NCBI GenBank assembly: GCA_029263855.1 | Contig: JAJUFC010000004.1 | Coordinates: 1-64,000 of the forward strand | From: Candidatus Thermochlorobacteriaceae bacterium | GTDB taxonomy: Bacteria > Bacteroidota > Chlorobiia > Chlorobiales > Thermochlorobacteraceae | Reading direction: 5' to 3' | Length of the DNA: 64,000 bases | In this document: piece by piece, positions 46,333-55,121 of the stretch | Position numbering within the stretch: the first letter of the stretch is position 1 | Layout: every line of letters begins with the position of its first letter | The notes under the pieces: model-generated | What the model saw: the letters and a program-made list of their open reading frames with translations, nothing else | Databases searched by the model: none | Told to the model about the DNA's origin: nothing | Translations under genes and position numbers: made by a program

Positions 46333-49131
46333 ATGATGGAAAAACACTTTGAAAATCCAACGCAAGACCGTGCTGATGAAGCCTTGCAGCACGATGTAAA
46401 ACTGTTAGGCAACTTGTTGGGAAAAGTTCTGACCGAGCAAGAAGGAGAAGCGTTTTTAGACCTTGAAGAAAAAATTCGCTTGCTGTGCAAAGAGATTCGC
46501 CAAAGCAAGAGCGCGGAACGGCACGCCGAACTCATTCAACTCATTGATGATATTCGCTTCGATGAAGCCGATAACTTGGTGCGCGCCTTTGGCACATATT
46601 TTCACCTTGTCAATGTTGCCGAACAGTTTCACCAAATTCGCATGGCACGCGCAACCGAAATTGCGCAAGGTGTTTTAGAAAACTCGGTAATGCAAACCAT
46701 CGAAACGCTTGCCGAAAGCGGCTTTTCCGCCGAAGCCGTGCAGGAACTCTTGAAGACGCTCTCGATTGAACCAACTTTAACGGCGCACCCAACCGAAGCC
46801 CTGCGCCACACGATTCTGCGCAAGCGTCGACAAGTCGCCCTGTTTTTGGAACGGCTCGAAAACCCTTCTCACTCGATTCAAGAGCGCGACGCCATTATCG
46901 AGCAACTTGCGGCACTGATTACATCGCTCTGGCAAACAGACGAAGTGCGCTCGTCTAAACTCACCATTCAAGACGAAGTGGTCGGGCATCTGTATTACTT
47001 CGAGCGCGTCTTTTTCGATGTGCTTCCCAAAGTGTATCAATCGCTTGAAACCGCACTCAAAACGCATTACCCAAATTTCACTTTTCACATTCCGCCTTTT
47101 TTGACGCTTCACTCTTGGACGGGCGGCGACCGCGATGGACATCCTTTTGTTACGCACAGCGTTACCAAACAAACGCTTGAATCCATGAAAGCCGCTGTGC
47201 TTAGCAAATACATCGCGACGATTGAAACCGCCATTCTTCATCTCTCCATCTCCACAGCGCGTGCCGCTATCTCGCCCGAACTCGCCGAATCTATCAGGAT
47301 TGACGAGGCACGATTCGGACGCGACGCTATTGCCAATGAATGGGCAGGACGCAATTACAACGAAGCCTATCGAATCAAATTGCGCTTCATTTCTTACCGT
47401 CTCAAAAAAATGCTCGATGATGTCAAACACGAAACTTCATCGAGCGTCGGCTATGCCGATGAACAGGAGTTAATTGAGGATTTGTGCGTCATTCACTCGA
47501 GTTTAATAGCCCACAAAGGTGAGCGTTTGGCAGAACTGCTCATCAAGCCGCTGATTCGTCAGGTAGAAATCTTCGGCTTTTCGTTTATCACGCTCGATAT
47601 TCGTCAGCATGCGCGTAAGCAAGAAGCCGCTCTCGATGAAATCACGGCGCACTTACGCTTGCTTGAAAAGCCTTATCGCGAGATGACCGAATCGGAGCGC
47701 GTGCAGTGGCTTGTTTCTGAATTGAAGTCGCGCCGACCGATGATTCCCTACAAACTGCCCTTTTCCGACGAGACCAACGAACTCATCTTGACTTTTCGCC
47801 AAATTCGCCGCTCGCTTGAATCTGTCAGCCGACGCGCGATTGATACTTACATCATCAGCGGCACCGACAGCGCGAGCGACGTGCTCGAGGGCTTGCTCTT
47901 CGCCAAAGAAGCAGGCTTGTTCCGACACGAAGCCGACGATACGATTGCGTGCGATTTGCATATTGTGCCGCTCTTTGAAACCATCGACGATTTGCGCCGT
48001 GCCGGCGATTTATTGAGCGAACTCTTCTCACTTCCGATTTATCGCAAAGCCATTGCCGCACGAAACAACCTGCAAGAAGTGATGATTGGCTATTCTGACT
48101 CGAGCAAAGACGGCGGATTGATTGCCTCGAGTTGGGAACTCTACAAAGCACAAATCGCGCTGAAAGCCGTTGCGGATACGTTCGGCGTAAGTCTGAAACT
48201 CTTTCACGGACGCGGCGGAACGGTCGGCAGAGGCGGCGGATTGCCCGCGCATCAAGCCATCTTGGCGCAACCATCGGGAACGGTTGGCGGAAAAATCAAA
48301 ATCACCGAACAAGGCGAAATCATCTCTGCAAAGTATATGCTTCCGCAAATCGCCGAACGCAATTTGGAACTCGTAACATCAGCCGTCATGCTTGCCAGTG
48401 CCTTGCCTCGACACACCGCAACGAAGTTAGAGTGGCGACATGCGTTGGAAGCGATTTCCGTCGCTTCGATGAAAGCTTATCGGCATCTTGTTTATGAACA
48501 CGACGACTTTCCGCAGTTTTTCCGCGAAGCCACGCCGATTGATGTGATTGAGCAAATGGAAATTGGCTCACGCCCATCGCGCCGAACTGCAAAAGCACGC
48601 ATTGAAGATTTGCGCGCCATTCCTTGGGTTTTTTCGTGGATGCAAAATCGTGCGACACTTCCGAGTTGGTATGGCGTTGGGTCGGGATTACAAGGCGCGT
48701 TGGATAAAGGCATTGAAGTCGAACTCTTGCAAGAAATGTATGAATCGTGGGCGTTCTTCCGCTCACTGCTCGACAATGTGCAAATGATTTTGGCAAAGTC
48801 CGATTTGCTTGTGGCAAGAGAATACGCCTCGCTCGTTTCAGACCAAGCCATGCGTGAAAAATTTTTCTCGCAAATTGAACGCGAATTTGAACTGACAAAA
48901 TCGCTCTTGCTCATGATTACAAAGCAAAGCGAATTGTTAGAAAACAATCCTGCACTTCGCAAATCGCTTCGGCTCAGAGACCCTTACATCGACCCGATGA
49001 GTTACATTCAAGTTGCCGCGCTCAAACGCTACCGCAGTCAAACGAAAACAGACGAAGAAAAACAAACTTATCTCAAACTGCTCCGCACCAGCGTCAATGG
49101 GATTGCGGCAGGCATTCGGAACACAGGATAA
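46333..49131 (+). CDS. ppc: Phosphoenolpyruvate carboxylase
   Basis: The 932-residue enzyme carboxylates PEP to oxaloacetate, refilling the TCA cycle. The catalytic histidine lies in TLTAHPTEALRHT near residue 153. Other signatures are TLHSWTGGDRDGHPFVT, GYSDSSKDGGLIAS and FHGRGGTVGRGGG, and the protein ends in RNTG as in the family. Two ATG codons are adjacent, so the start is 46333 or 46336. The next gene starts 3 bases after its stop. Confidence 0.96.
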   Translation: MMEKHFENPTQDRADEALQHDVKLLGNLLGKVLTEQEGEAFLDLEEKIRLLCKEIRQSKSAERHAELIQLIDDIRFDEADNLVRAFGTYFHLVNVAEQFHQIRMARATEIAQGVLENSVMQTIETLAESGFSAEAVQELLKTLSIEPTLTAHPTEALRHTILRKRRQVALFLERLENPSHSIQERDAIIEQLAALITSLWQTDEVRSSKLTIQDEVVGHLYYFERVFFDVLPKVYQSLETALKTHYPNFTFHIPPFLTLHSWTGGDRDGHPFVTHSVTKQTLESMKAAVLSKYIATIETAILHLSISTARAAISPELAESIRIDEARFGRDAIANEWAGRNYNEAYRIKLRFISYRLKKMLDDVKHETSSSVGYADEQELIEDLCVIHSSLIAHKGERLAELLIKPLIRQVEIFGFSFITLDIRQHARKQEAALDEITAHLRLLEKPYREMTESERVQWLVSELKSRRPMIPYKLPFSDETNELILTFRQIRRSLESVSRRAIDTYIISGTDSASDVLEGLLFAKEAGLFRHEADDTIACDLHIVPLFETIDDLRRAGDLLSELFSLPIYRKAIAARNNLQEVMIGYSDSSKDGGLIASSWELYKAQIALKAVADTFGVSLKLFHGRGGTVGRGGGLPAHQAILAQPSGTVGGKIKITEQGEIISAKYMLPQIAERNLELVTSAVMLASALPRHTATKLEWRHALEAISVASMKAYRHLVYEHDDFPQFFREATPIDVIEQMEIGSRPSRRTAKARIEDLRAIPWVFSWMQNRATLPSWYGVGSGLQGALDKGIEVELLQEMYESWAFFRSLLDNVQMILAKSDLLVAREYASLVSDQAMREKFFSQIEREFELTKSLLLMITKQSELLENNPALRKSLRLRDPYIDPMSYIQVAALKRYRSQTKTDEEKQTYLKLLRTSVNGIAAGIRNTG

Positions 49132-49134
49132 CAA

Positions 49135-49956
49135 ATGAATAAAGCAAAGAAACCAAGCCCCGACGAAATTCTCGCCGCTCTCGAAAAAGGTGAGCGACTC
49201 GGCATAGATGAAGCCTTGATTTTCCTTAGTGCATCAAAGCGAATGCTCGACCGCTCGGGAATGGAGCAGTTTTTTGATGCCGCGCGCGCCGCCGCCCGTG
49301 AACAACATGCATGGCAACGACTTGATGTCGAAGTGGTCGATTTAGGCAAGACACCGATGCGCGATATTGAATCAATCGCCGAACAAAGCGATGCCGATAG
49401 GCTCTTTCTTCAATTCCCACAAGCGATTTCCGCCGATGCGCTCTTCAATATCATTGAGCGCGTCGCAAAGCATTTGCCCGTCGGTGCGTTTACGCCGAAA
49501 GAGATTTTAGACCGTTCGACGCAGTTCAAGATGAAGGTGGCGGATTTTTGTAAGTCGGTAGCATTGGCAGGGCTATCGTTCTCGTCAGGTGCGTTTAGCG
49601 CGAAGGGTAGCGATGTAGAAGCAATTGATGAAATGTTCAGCGCGATGATGCAATTAGCAAAAGTAAAAATCAAGGTAAGTGCCTTCTTGCCGATGTCGTT
49701 TAGCGAAGAAGAAAAAGCGATCCACCTTGCCAAACTACGCGAGTTTCATGACCGCACCCACACCATTTCATTTGTCGTGCTGCATTTAGACATGAAGTTC
49801 AGCGATAGAGAACTGCTCCGCACTGTTGCGCTCATGCGTCTGATGCTCGACAACATCGACACGATTTCCCTTTCCGATTATGACCTCTGGCAAGACAAAA
49901 AACTCGATGCCGACCTCTTTCGCCAATGCGTCGAAGTGGGATTGAATCAATCGTAA
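49135..49956 (+). CDS. Radical-SAM-like protein related to futalosine-pathway MqnC/MqnE but lacking the cluster cysteines
   Basis: The 273-residue protein looks like a shortened member of the MqnC/MqnE/CofH family. The N-terminal ALEKGERLGIDEALIFL matches their opening helix. A barrel-like region contains VGAFTPKEI. FLPMSFSEEEKAIHLAKLREF and LLRTVALMRLMLDNIDTI match the C-terminal half. The expected CxxxCxxC loop after the first strand is absent; the only cysteines are isolated ones in FCKSV and RQCVEV. It therefore cannot bind a normal radical SAM cluster. It starts 3 bases after ppc and precedes a DUF2887 gene by 12 bases. Assignment is by eye. Confidence 0.6.
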   Translation: MNKAKKPSPDEILAALEKGERLGIDEALIFLSASKRMLDRSGMEQFFDAARAAAREQHAWQRLDVEVVDLGKTPMRDIESIAEQSDADRLFLQFPQAISADALFNIIERVAKHLPVGAFTPKEILDRSTQFKMKVADFCKSVALAGLSFSSGAFSAKGSDVEAIDEMFSAMMQLAKVKIKVSAFLPMSFSEEEKAIHLAKLREFHDRTHTISFVVLHLDMKFSDRELLRTVALMRLMLDNIDTISLSDYDLWQDKKLDADLFRQCVEVGLNQS

Positions 49957-49968
49957 TTCGCTTCGCAA

Positions 49969-50811
49969 ATGCGTACCGACAAACTCGCATACCTTTGGCT
50001 TCAAGAAGTTCCCGAAGGCTTCTTCGCGCTGATTGGCAGAGACAAGGCAGACGCTCAACGCTACGAGTTCAAGTCGGTTGAACTCAAAGAAACGTCGTTC
50101 AGAATCGATGGCGTCTTCGTGCCGCAACAAGCGAGCGATGCGACATATTTCGTCGAGATGCAATTCCAACCAGACGAGCAATTTTATGCACGATTTTTCG
50201 CAGAAGTTTTTCTTTATTTGAAGCAGTTCCAAGTGAAGCGGTGGCGCGCTGTCAGCGTTTTTCCAAGCCGAAATGTAGAGCCGAAAAATTACGAAGCCTA
50301 TCAGCCTTTGCTTGACAGCGACTTCGTCTTGCGCGTATATTTAGACGAGTTGCCGAATATCAACGCCTTAGATGAAACGATTGGGTTGTTCAAATTGGTC
50401 GTAGAGCCAGAAAAAACGGCAATTGAAGCCGCGCGCGTTTTAGCCGAGCGCGCGCCGACACAGTTGGATTTTATCGAGCGTGTGCTGTTTTACAAATTCA
50501 AAAATTTATCACGAAAGGAGATTTTGAAAATGTTGAGCATCAGAGAAGAGTTCGAGGAAGAATTGAAGAAAACCCGCGCCTACCAAGAAATTTTGGAGGA
50601 GGGCAGGGAAACGGGCATTCAGCAAGGATTGCAACAAGGATTGCAACAAGGATTGCAAGAAGGATTGCAACAAGGATTGCAACAAGGATTGCAAGAAGGC
50701 GCGCTGAAAGGGAAACTCGAAACCGTGCCGCTCCTGCGCGAATTGGGCTTGACTGACGAAGTCATTGCGGCGCGTCTCAACCTGCCGATTGAGAAAGTCA
50801 AATCGGTTTGA
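49969..50811 (+). CDS. DUF2887/Rpn family PD-(D/E)XK nuclease-like protein (copy 2)
   Basis: This 280-residue protein is a clear paralogue of the product at 33987-34862, sharing YEFKSVELKETSF, QFYARFFAE and LRVYLDELPN. The catalytic pattern is D47 in FRIDGVF and E63-x-Q65 in YFVEMQFQ. The stalk (residues 217-244) is seven units of Leu/Ile-Gln-Gln/Glu-Gly instead of Lys-Glu-Gly-Ile. Its end, VPLLRELGLTDEVIAARLNLP, matches copy 1. It is 12 bases behind the MqnE-like gene and probably in the ppc transcript. Confidence 0.85.
   Translation: MRTDKLAYLWLQEVPEGFFALIGRDKADAQRYEFKSVELKETSFRIDGVFVPQQASDATYFVEMQFQPDEQFYARFFAEVFLYLKQFQVKRWRAVSVFPSRNVEPKNYEAYQPLLDSDFVLRVYLDELPNINALDETIGLFKLVVEPEKTAIEAARVLAERAPTQLDFIERVLFYKFKNLSRKEILKMLSIREEFEEELKKTRAYQEILEEGRETGIQQGLQQGLQQGLQEGLQQGLQQGLQEGALKGKLETVPLLRELGLTDEVIAARLNLPIEKVKSV
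50617..50700 (+). repeat. 12-bp tandem repeat (seven units) in DUF2887 copy 2
   Basis: Seven near-identical units of TTGCAACAAGGA (some with GAA for CAA) encode Leu-Gln-Gln/Glu-Gly. The inner units are almost identical, which suggests recent expansion by slippage. The frame is kept. Confidence 0.93.
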
Positions 50812-50872
50812 GCAACAATTTGAACCTTCGCTTCCACATCGCCAACGCCCCAACGACAAATCGGCTAAAACC

Positions 50873-50898
50873 AAAAACGGCGGGTGCTGCCCGCCGTT
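50873..50898 (-). terminator. Rho-independent terminator of the small membrane protein gene
   Basis: A perfect 9-bp stem (AACGGCGGG / CCCGCCGTT, 5-base loop) is followed on the minus strand by TTTTTGG. On the plus strand there is no T-run, so it serves the minus-strand gene at 50928. Confidence 0.8.
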
Positions 50899-50927
50899 GT
50901 CATCAACAGAATGTTGATGCGTGTGTT

Positions 50928-51293
50928 TCAAGCATAGTGCTTGTGCTCATGCTCAGCACTGTCTTGGAGAACCAACTGCTCTATTGTTGCCATCGTAATG
51001 GACACCATCAAGAAAAGCGCAATCACCGATTGAGGCACGGTATAAACAGCGACTATTCCCATAATGAACAGCACGCCTATCGTGTTCGCAATCGCCGACA
51101 TCATCAAAATGACTTTGTGGTGCGTAATCCGTCGTGCAAGGTTCAAAAATCCGAGAAAGACCAGCGCTAGCCCAGAGCCGAAAAACCAGACGGCATCTTG
51201 GGTGAGCATGTCATGAAAAATCGGTGTAAGTATCAACTGCGTTATGCCAAGAAGCGTCAGCGCAATGACACTCACTTTGTCTATCTTGTTCAT
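50928..51293 (-). CDS. Small integral membrane protein of unknown function
   Basis: The 121-residue protein has four hydrophobic segments (about residues 7-25, 35-52, 62-86 and 89-108) and a histidine-rich tail EHEHKHYA. I do not recognise a family. It stands alone, convergent with the DUF2887 gene and divergent from thiG, with its own terminator. Confidence 0.7.
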   Translation of the reverse strand: MNKIDKVSVIALTLLGITQLILTPIFHDMLTQDAVWFFGSGLALVFLGFLNLARRITHHKVILMMSAIANTIGVLFIMGIVAVYTVPQSVIALFLMVSITMATIEQLVLQDSAEHEHKHYA

Positions 51294-51463
51294 AACCCGT
51301 CTCCTTTCAAATGTGCGTTTAAGGTTTTGACCTCATGAATTGAGCGTCTTTACTCCTAACTACGAAAGTGCCTCAAAAATGTGGCGAAGATTTTTTTGCC
51401 GATGGATTGTGGTTAACTTTCATCGAGCACTTGTCCATTTTCAAGCGATTCAACCGTTTTATT

Positions 51464-52240
51464 ATGTCCGACTTTACCATTGCGGGAAAAACATTTTCCT
51501 CGCGCTTGCTCATCGGCTCGGCGCGGTTTCCCAATCCACAAACCATGATGCAAGCCATCGAAGCCAGCGGCGCAGAACTTGTAACTGTTGCCATTCGCCG
51601 AATTAACCTTGCCGATAAATCTTCCGAGAGCATTTTGCAGTATCTCAATCCCAAAAAGCACTTTCTTTTGCCGAATACGGCAGGCTGTTACACCGCCAAA
51701 GATGCCGTTTTAACCGCCCAACTCGCTCGCGAAGCCCTCGAAACGAACTGGGTCAAGTTGGAAGTGATTGGCGACGACGAAACGCTCTTTCCCGATGTCG
51801 TCGAGTTGCTCAAAGCGGCGGAGCAACTGATTTCCGACAACTTCACCGTGCTTGCGTATTCCAACGACGATGTGATTACGTGCCGAAAATTGCGCGATAT
51901 GGGCTGTGCCGCCGTGATGCCCCTCGCTTCGCCGATTGGGTCAGGAATGGGCATTCGAAACCCTTACAACTTGCAGATTATTCGCGAAGTCCTCTCCGAT
52001 GTGCCGCTCATCATTGACGCGGGCATTGGCACGGCAAGCGACGCCGCTATCGCGATGGAACTTGGCTACGACGGCGTGCTACTCAACACCGCCATTTCGC
52101 AAGCGCAACACCCCATCCAAATGGCGACCGCAATGAAACTCGCCGTCGAAGCCGGTCGGCTCGCCTTTGAAGCAGGGCGAATCCCGCGAAAACTCTACGC
52201 CACCGCCTCAAGCCCGATGGAAGGCGTCATCAACTCTTGA
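51464..52240 (+). CDS. thiG: Thiazole synthase
   Basis: The 258-residue TIM-barrel enzyme makes the thiazole phosphate of thiamine from deoxyxylulose phosphate, dehydroglycine and ThiS thiocarboxylate. Start [18 protein letters not shown], catalytic K98 in VKLEVIGDD, and the phosphate loop [17 protein letters not shown] are intact. The ATG at 51464 matches the family start; an in-frame extension to 51368 is rejected. No thiS, thiF, thiH or thiC is adjacent, and I see no TPP riboswitch in the 170-base leader. Confidence 0.93.
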   Translation: MSDFTIAGKTFSSRLLIGSARFPNPQTMMQAIEASGAELVTVAIRRINLADKSSESILQYLNPKKHFLLPNTAGCYTAKDAVLTAQLAREALETNWVKLEVIGDDETLFPDVVELLKAAEQLISDNFTVLAYSNDDVITCRKLRDMGCAAVMPLASPIGSGMGIRNPYNLQIIREVLSDVPLIIDAGIGTASDAAIAMELGYDGVLLNTAISQAQHPIQMATAMKLAVEAGRLAFEAGRIPRKLYATASSPMEGVINS

Positions 52241-52292
52241 CGCATCGCGTTCATCAACCCAACTTTCAACTTTCGCGGAAAGGAGCATTGAT

Positions 52293-52955
52293 ATGTTTTG
52301 GCGAGCCGTTTTTTTATTCGGACTGTTAGCCGCTCTCACAGCCATTCTGATTTTGATTCCCGCTTACGCTTTCCATCAACTCTCGGCTTGGCAAATATGG
52401 ACTGCATTCGCGTTTTATTTCATCTTTTTTTCAAGCGCGGCGTGGCGCGGAATCAGACACGGCAAGTTGGCGAAGGATAAAGACGACCGCCAACTTTCAA
52501 CCAAATCGGGACGCATCGCCGCCATTGTTCGCGCTCTGGGTCTGCTTGTGGCGCATTGCCTTGCGGTCTATGAGTTCTCGCGTCAAACGCCGCGCGTTTG
52601 GCTCTCGCTTGTCGGCATTGGGTTGATGACGGCGGGATTGCTCGTGAATCGTTTGGCAACTTTCGCGCTCGGAAAATTTTGGGACAAACTCGTCATCAAA
52701 GACGACCATCGCTTAATCACCGAAGGCATTTATGCGCACATTCGGCACCCGATTTACACAAGTTATATCTTGCTGTTCGCAGGCTATGTGGCGCTCTTTC
52801 AAGCCCCAATCAGCGCGGCGCTGTTCGCGGTCGTGATGTCGATTTGGTATGGCAGTCGGATTTCGCTTGAAGAAGCGATGCTGAGTGAAAAATTCGGCGA
52901 CGAGTATCGGCGATACGTCGCGCAAACGAAGCGACTGATTCCCTTCATATACTAA
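52293..52955 (+). CDS. Isoprenylcysteine carboxyl methyltransferase-like membrane protein
   Basis: The 220-residue protein has about five hydrophobic helices and the ICMT/PEMT C-terminal signature GIYAHIRHPIYTSYILL ... EEAMLSEKFGDEYRRY. These proteins use S-adenosylmethionine to methylate membrane-near acceptors; bacterial substrates are mostly unknown. The ATG at 52293 has a good AAAGGAG ribosome site, and upstream in-frame codons overlap the end of thiG. It lies 52 bases after thiG. Confidence 0.85.
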   Translation: MFWRAVFLFGLLAALTAILILIPAYAFHQLSAWQIWTAFAFYFIFFSSAAWRGIRHGKLAKDKDDRQLSTKSGRIAAIVRALGLLVAHCLAVYEFSRQTPRVWLSLVGIGLMTAGLLVNRLATFALGKFWDKLVIKDDHRLITEGIYAHIRHPIYTSYILLFAGYVALFQAPISAALFAVVMSIWYGSRISLEEAMLSEKFGDEYRRYVAQTKRLIPFIY

Positions 52956-52982
52956 ACGCCTTGACAAACCGCGGCAACCCAA

Positions 52983-55109
52983 TCACTTTTTGACGGACAG
53001 CGCAGGCGACGACTTTTCCAACGCCTCAATGAGCAGTTCTTTTGTAATCACTTCGGGCAGAACAATTGGCTCATCTAATTTGCCTGCTGGAAAAACCACA
53101 TACAGCGGCACGCCGCTTCGCCCGAATTTTTTCAAGAGGCTCGTAATCTCGTCGTTGCGATTCGTCCAATCCGCCTTGACGGGCACGATTCCAAGCGATT
53201 GGATTTTCTCTTGCACCTCGCGCGTTTCCAAAACGGTTTGCTCCGTTACTTTGCACGTGAAGCACCAATCGGCTGTAAAGTCAATAAAGACGGGCTTTCC
53301 CGAGGCGACGCTTTCTTCAATCGCCGCGAGCGAAAATTCCTGCCACGCGATTCCGCCCTCTTTCTTCGCGCTTGTCATCGCCTTTGCGTCGATATTCCGC
53401 CAATTCAAATATCGCTCAAACGAGAGGTAATAACTTCCCACAGCCATCGCCAACGCAACGCTCCACGCGATTGCCTTGCGTTGCGCGCTTGAAGAAAAAT
53501 CAATGAACGCGCCAATCACCCAACACGCAACCCCAATGCCTAAGAGCAAGATGAGCGTTGCGACCACGCCCTCCGCGCCGAGTTGCCCTCCCATCACGGA
53601 AAGAAGCCAAACGACCGTCGCGAAGAGGAAAAATCCCATCACTTGCTTAAAGCGAATCATCCAATCGCCCGGCTTCGGAATGAATTTCAGCCACTCAGGT
53701 TTTGCCGCCAAAATGAGATACGGCGTTGAAAGTCCAAGCCCCACCATCGTGAAAATGGCGAAGATGACGTAGGGCGGTTGCGAGAACGCAAAGCCCAATG
53801 CCGACCCCAAAAAAGGCGCGGTGCAAGGCGTAGCGAGCGTCGTCGCCAATACGCCGTTCATCAGCGAGCCGACCGCGTCGCGCCGCGAGAGTGTCTGCCC
53901 CACTTCGCCCGAAACGCTCGGCGCGGAAAATTCAAACACGCCCACAAGGTTCAACCCGAAAACAAACATAACGACCGACATCGCCACCACGAACATCGGC
54001 GATTGAAATTGAAAGCCCCACCCAATTTGCTCGCCCGCTTGTTGAAGCAAGACCGCCACCAACGCCAACAGCCAAAACGAAAGAAGCACTCCCACTGCAA
54101 ACATCAATCCATGTTGAATGCTCTTCGACGCGCCGCTTCCTGCTTGCTCCACAAAGCCCATCACTTTGAGCGAAATGACGGGCAAGACGCACGGCATCAC
54201 GTTCAAAATCACCCCGCCAATAAACGCAAAGAGAAGCGCGAGCCAAATCGAGAGCGACTCGCCGCCGCCCGGCTTAAAGTTTTGATTGAGCAATCCGCTC
54301 GTTGTTTCCGCCGATTTTACTTCGTTTGAAAGTTCGTAGCCTTTCTCGCCAAACATCACTAGTCCTTTGACTTCGGTGAGTTTCGCGTCTTTGTTCATCG
54401 GCGTGAGCGCAAATTGCACCGTGCCGTCGCCGACTTTGATTTCCGAGTAACTGACTACGAAGCCTGAAATTTCTTCGGGGAAAAAATCAGTGATTTTATT
54501 TGCGTCGTCGCCTATGAAGCGCAGGGTGAGCACGGTTTTCCCGCCTTGCGCGCTTGCCGTCGCCGATTCCAATTTCACATTGCGTTTAGAGAGCGGTTCA
54601 GGAAGTTTTTTGCGCGTTTGCTCAATCAACGATGAGGCTTCGACAAGGTCTTTGTCGGAAAGCGTAGCGGTGTTGAGTTCAACGCTGGCATCGCCCGGAA
54701 TGCACGATTCACGGCAAACGAGCCAAGTGAGGTCGGCTTTGATGGTGAAATTTCTTGTTGGATTTTTGGGAGGCGCAATCGTGGCGAGCAAGATGAGTTC
54801 GTTGTCGTAGCCGTAGTCGACGGCGGTTTCGGTCGCGATTTTATGCGGCGTTGGAAACAGCAAGTCCGATGCCGAAAAGCCGTCGGGAAGCGTCCATTTG
54901 ATTTTCGGCGCAAGCCCCGCGTCGCCCGGATTTTTCCAATACAAGTGCCATTCGGGCGCGATTTGAAAGCGCAGTGCAATGGTGAAGGGTTTGCTGAACT
55001 CCCTTGTGCCAATATGAAGCGACGGCGTAACGAGCGGCTTGCCGTCAACGATTTGCGACATGCTGACAAGCGGCATAAGCGAAAGCAAAAGCGATAGCGT
55101 GAGTTTCAT
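52983..55109 (-). CDS. dsbD: Thiol:disulfide interchange protein DsbD/ScsB type
   Basis: The 708-residue protein moves reducing power from the cytoplasm to the periplasm. After a signal peptide there is an N-terminal immunoglobulin-like domain with a WLVCRESCIPG cysteine pair. An eight-helix core follows with the two redox cysteines in NVMPCVLPV and ATPCTAPF. The C-terminal thioredoxin domain has ADWCFTCK (C616, C619). All three cysteine pairs needed for relay are present. It follows trkH by 12 bases on the same strand. Downstream is the convergent methyltransferase gene. Confidence 0.92.
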   Translation of the reverse strand: MKLTLSLLLSLMPLVSMSQIVDGKPLVTPSLHIGTREFSKPFTIALRFQIAPEWHLYWKNPGDAGLAPKIKWTLPDGFSASDLLFPTPHKIATETAVDYGYDNELILLATIAPPKNPTRNFTIKADLTWLVCRESCIPGDASVELNTATLSDKDLVEASSLIEQTRKKLPEPLSKRNVKLESATASAQGGKTVLTLRFIGDDANKITDFFPEEISGFVVSYSEIKVGDGTVQFALTPMNKDAKLTEVKGLVMFGEKGYELSNEVKSAETTSGLLNQNFKPGGGESLSIWLALLFAFIGGVILNVMPCVLPVISLKVMGFVEQAGSGASKSIQHGLMFAVGVLLSFWLLALVAVLLQQAGEQIGWGFQFQSPMFVVAMSVVMFVFGLNLVGVFEFSAPSVSGEVGQTLSRRDAVGSLMNGVLATTLATPCTAPFLGSALGFAFSQPPYVIFAIFTMVGLGLSTPYLILAAKPEWLKFIPKPGDWMIRFKQVMGFFLFATVVWLLSVMGGQLGAEGVVATLILLLGIGVACWVIGAFIDFSSSAQRKAIAWSVALAMAVGSYYLSFERYLNWRNIDAKAMTSAKKEGGIAWQEFSLAAIEESVASGKPVFIDFTADWCFTCKVTEQTVLETREVQEKIQSLGIVPVKADWTNRNDEITSLLKKFGRSGVPLYVVFPAGKLDEPIVLPEVITKELLIEALEKSSPALSVKK

Positions 55110-55121
55110 TGTTCGAAAAGA

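Noticed and set aside
51294-51463. Possible TPP riboswitch in front of thiG
   Set aside because: The conserved CTGAGA and ACCTGA-type elements of the THI-box are not seen.
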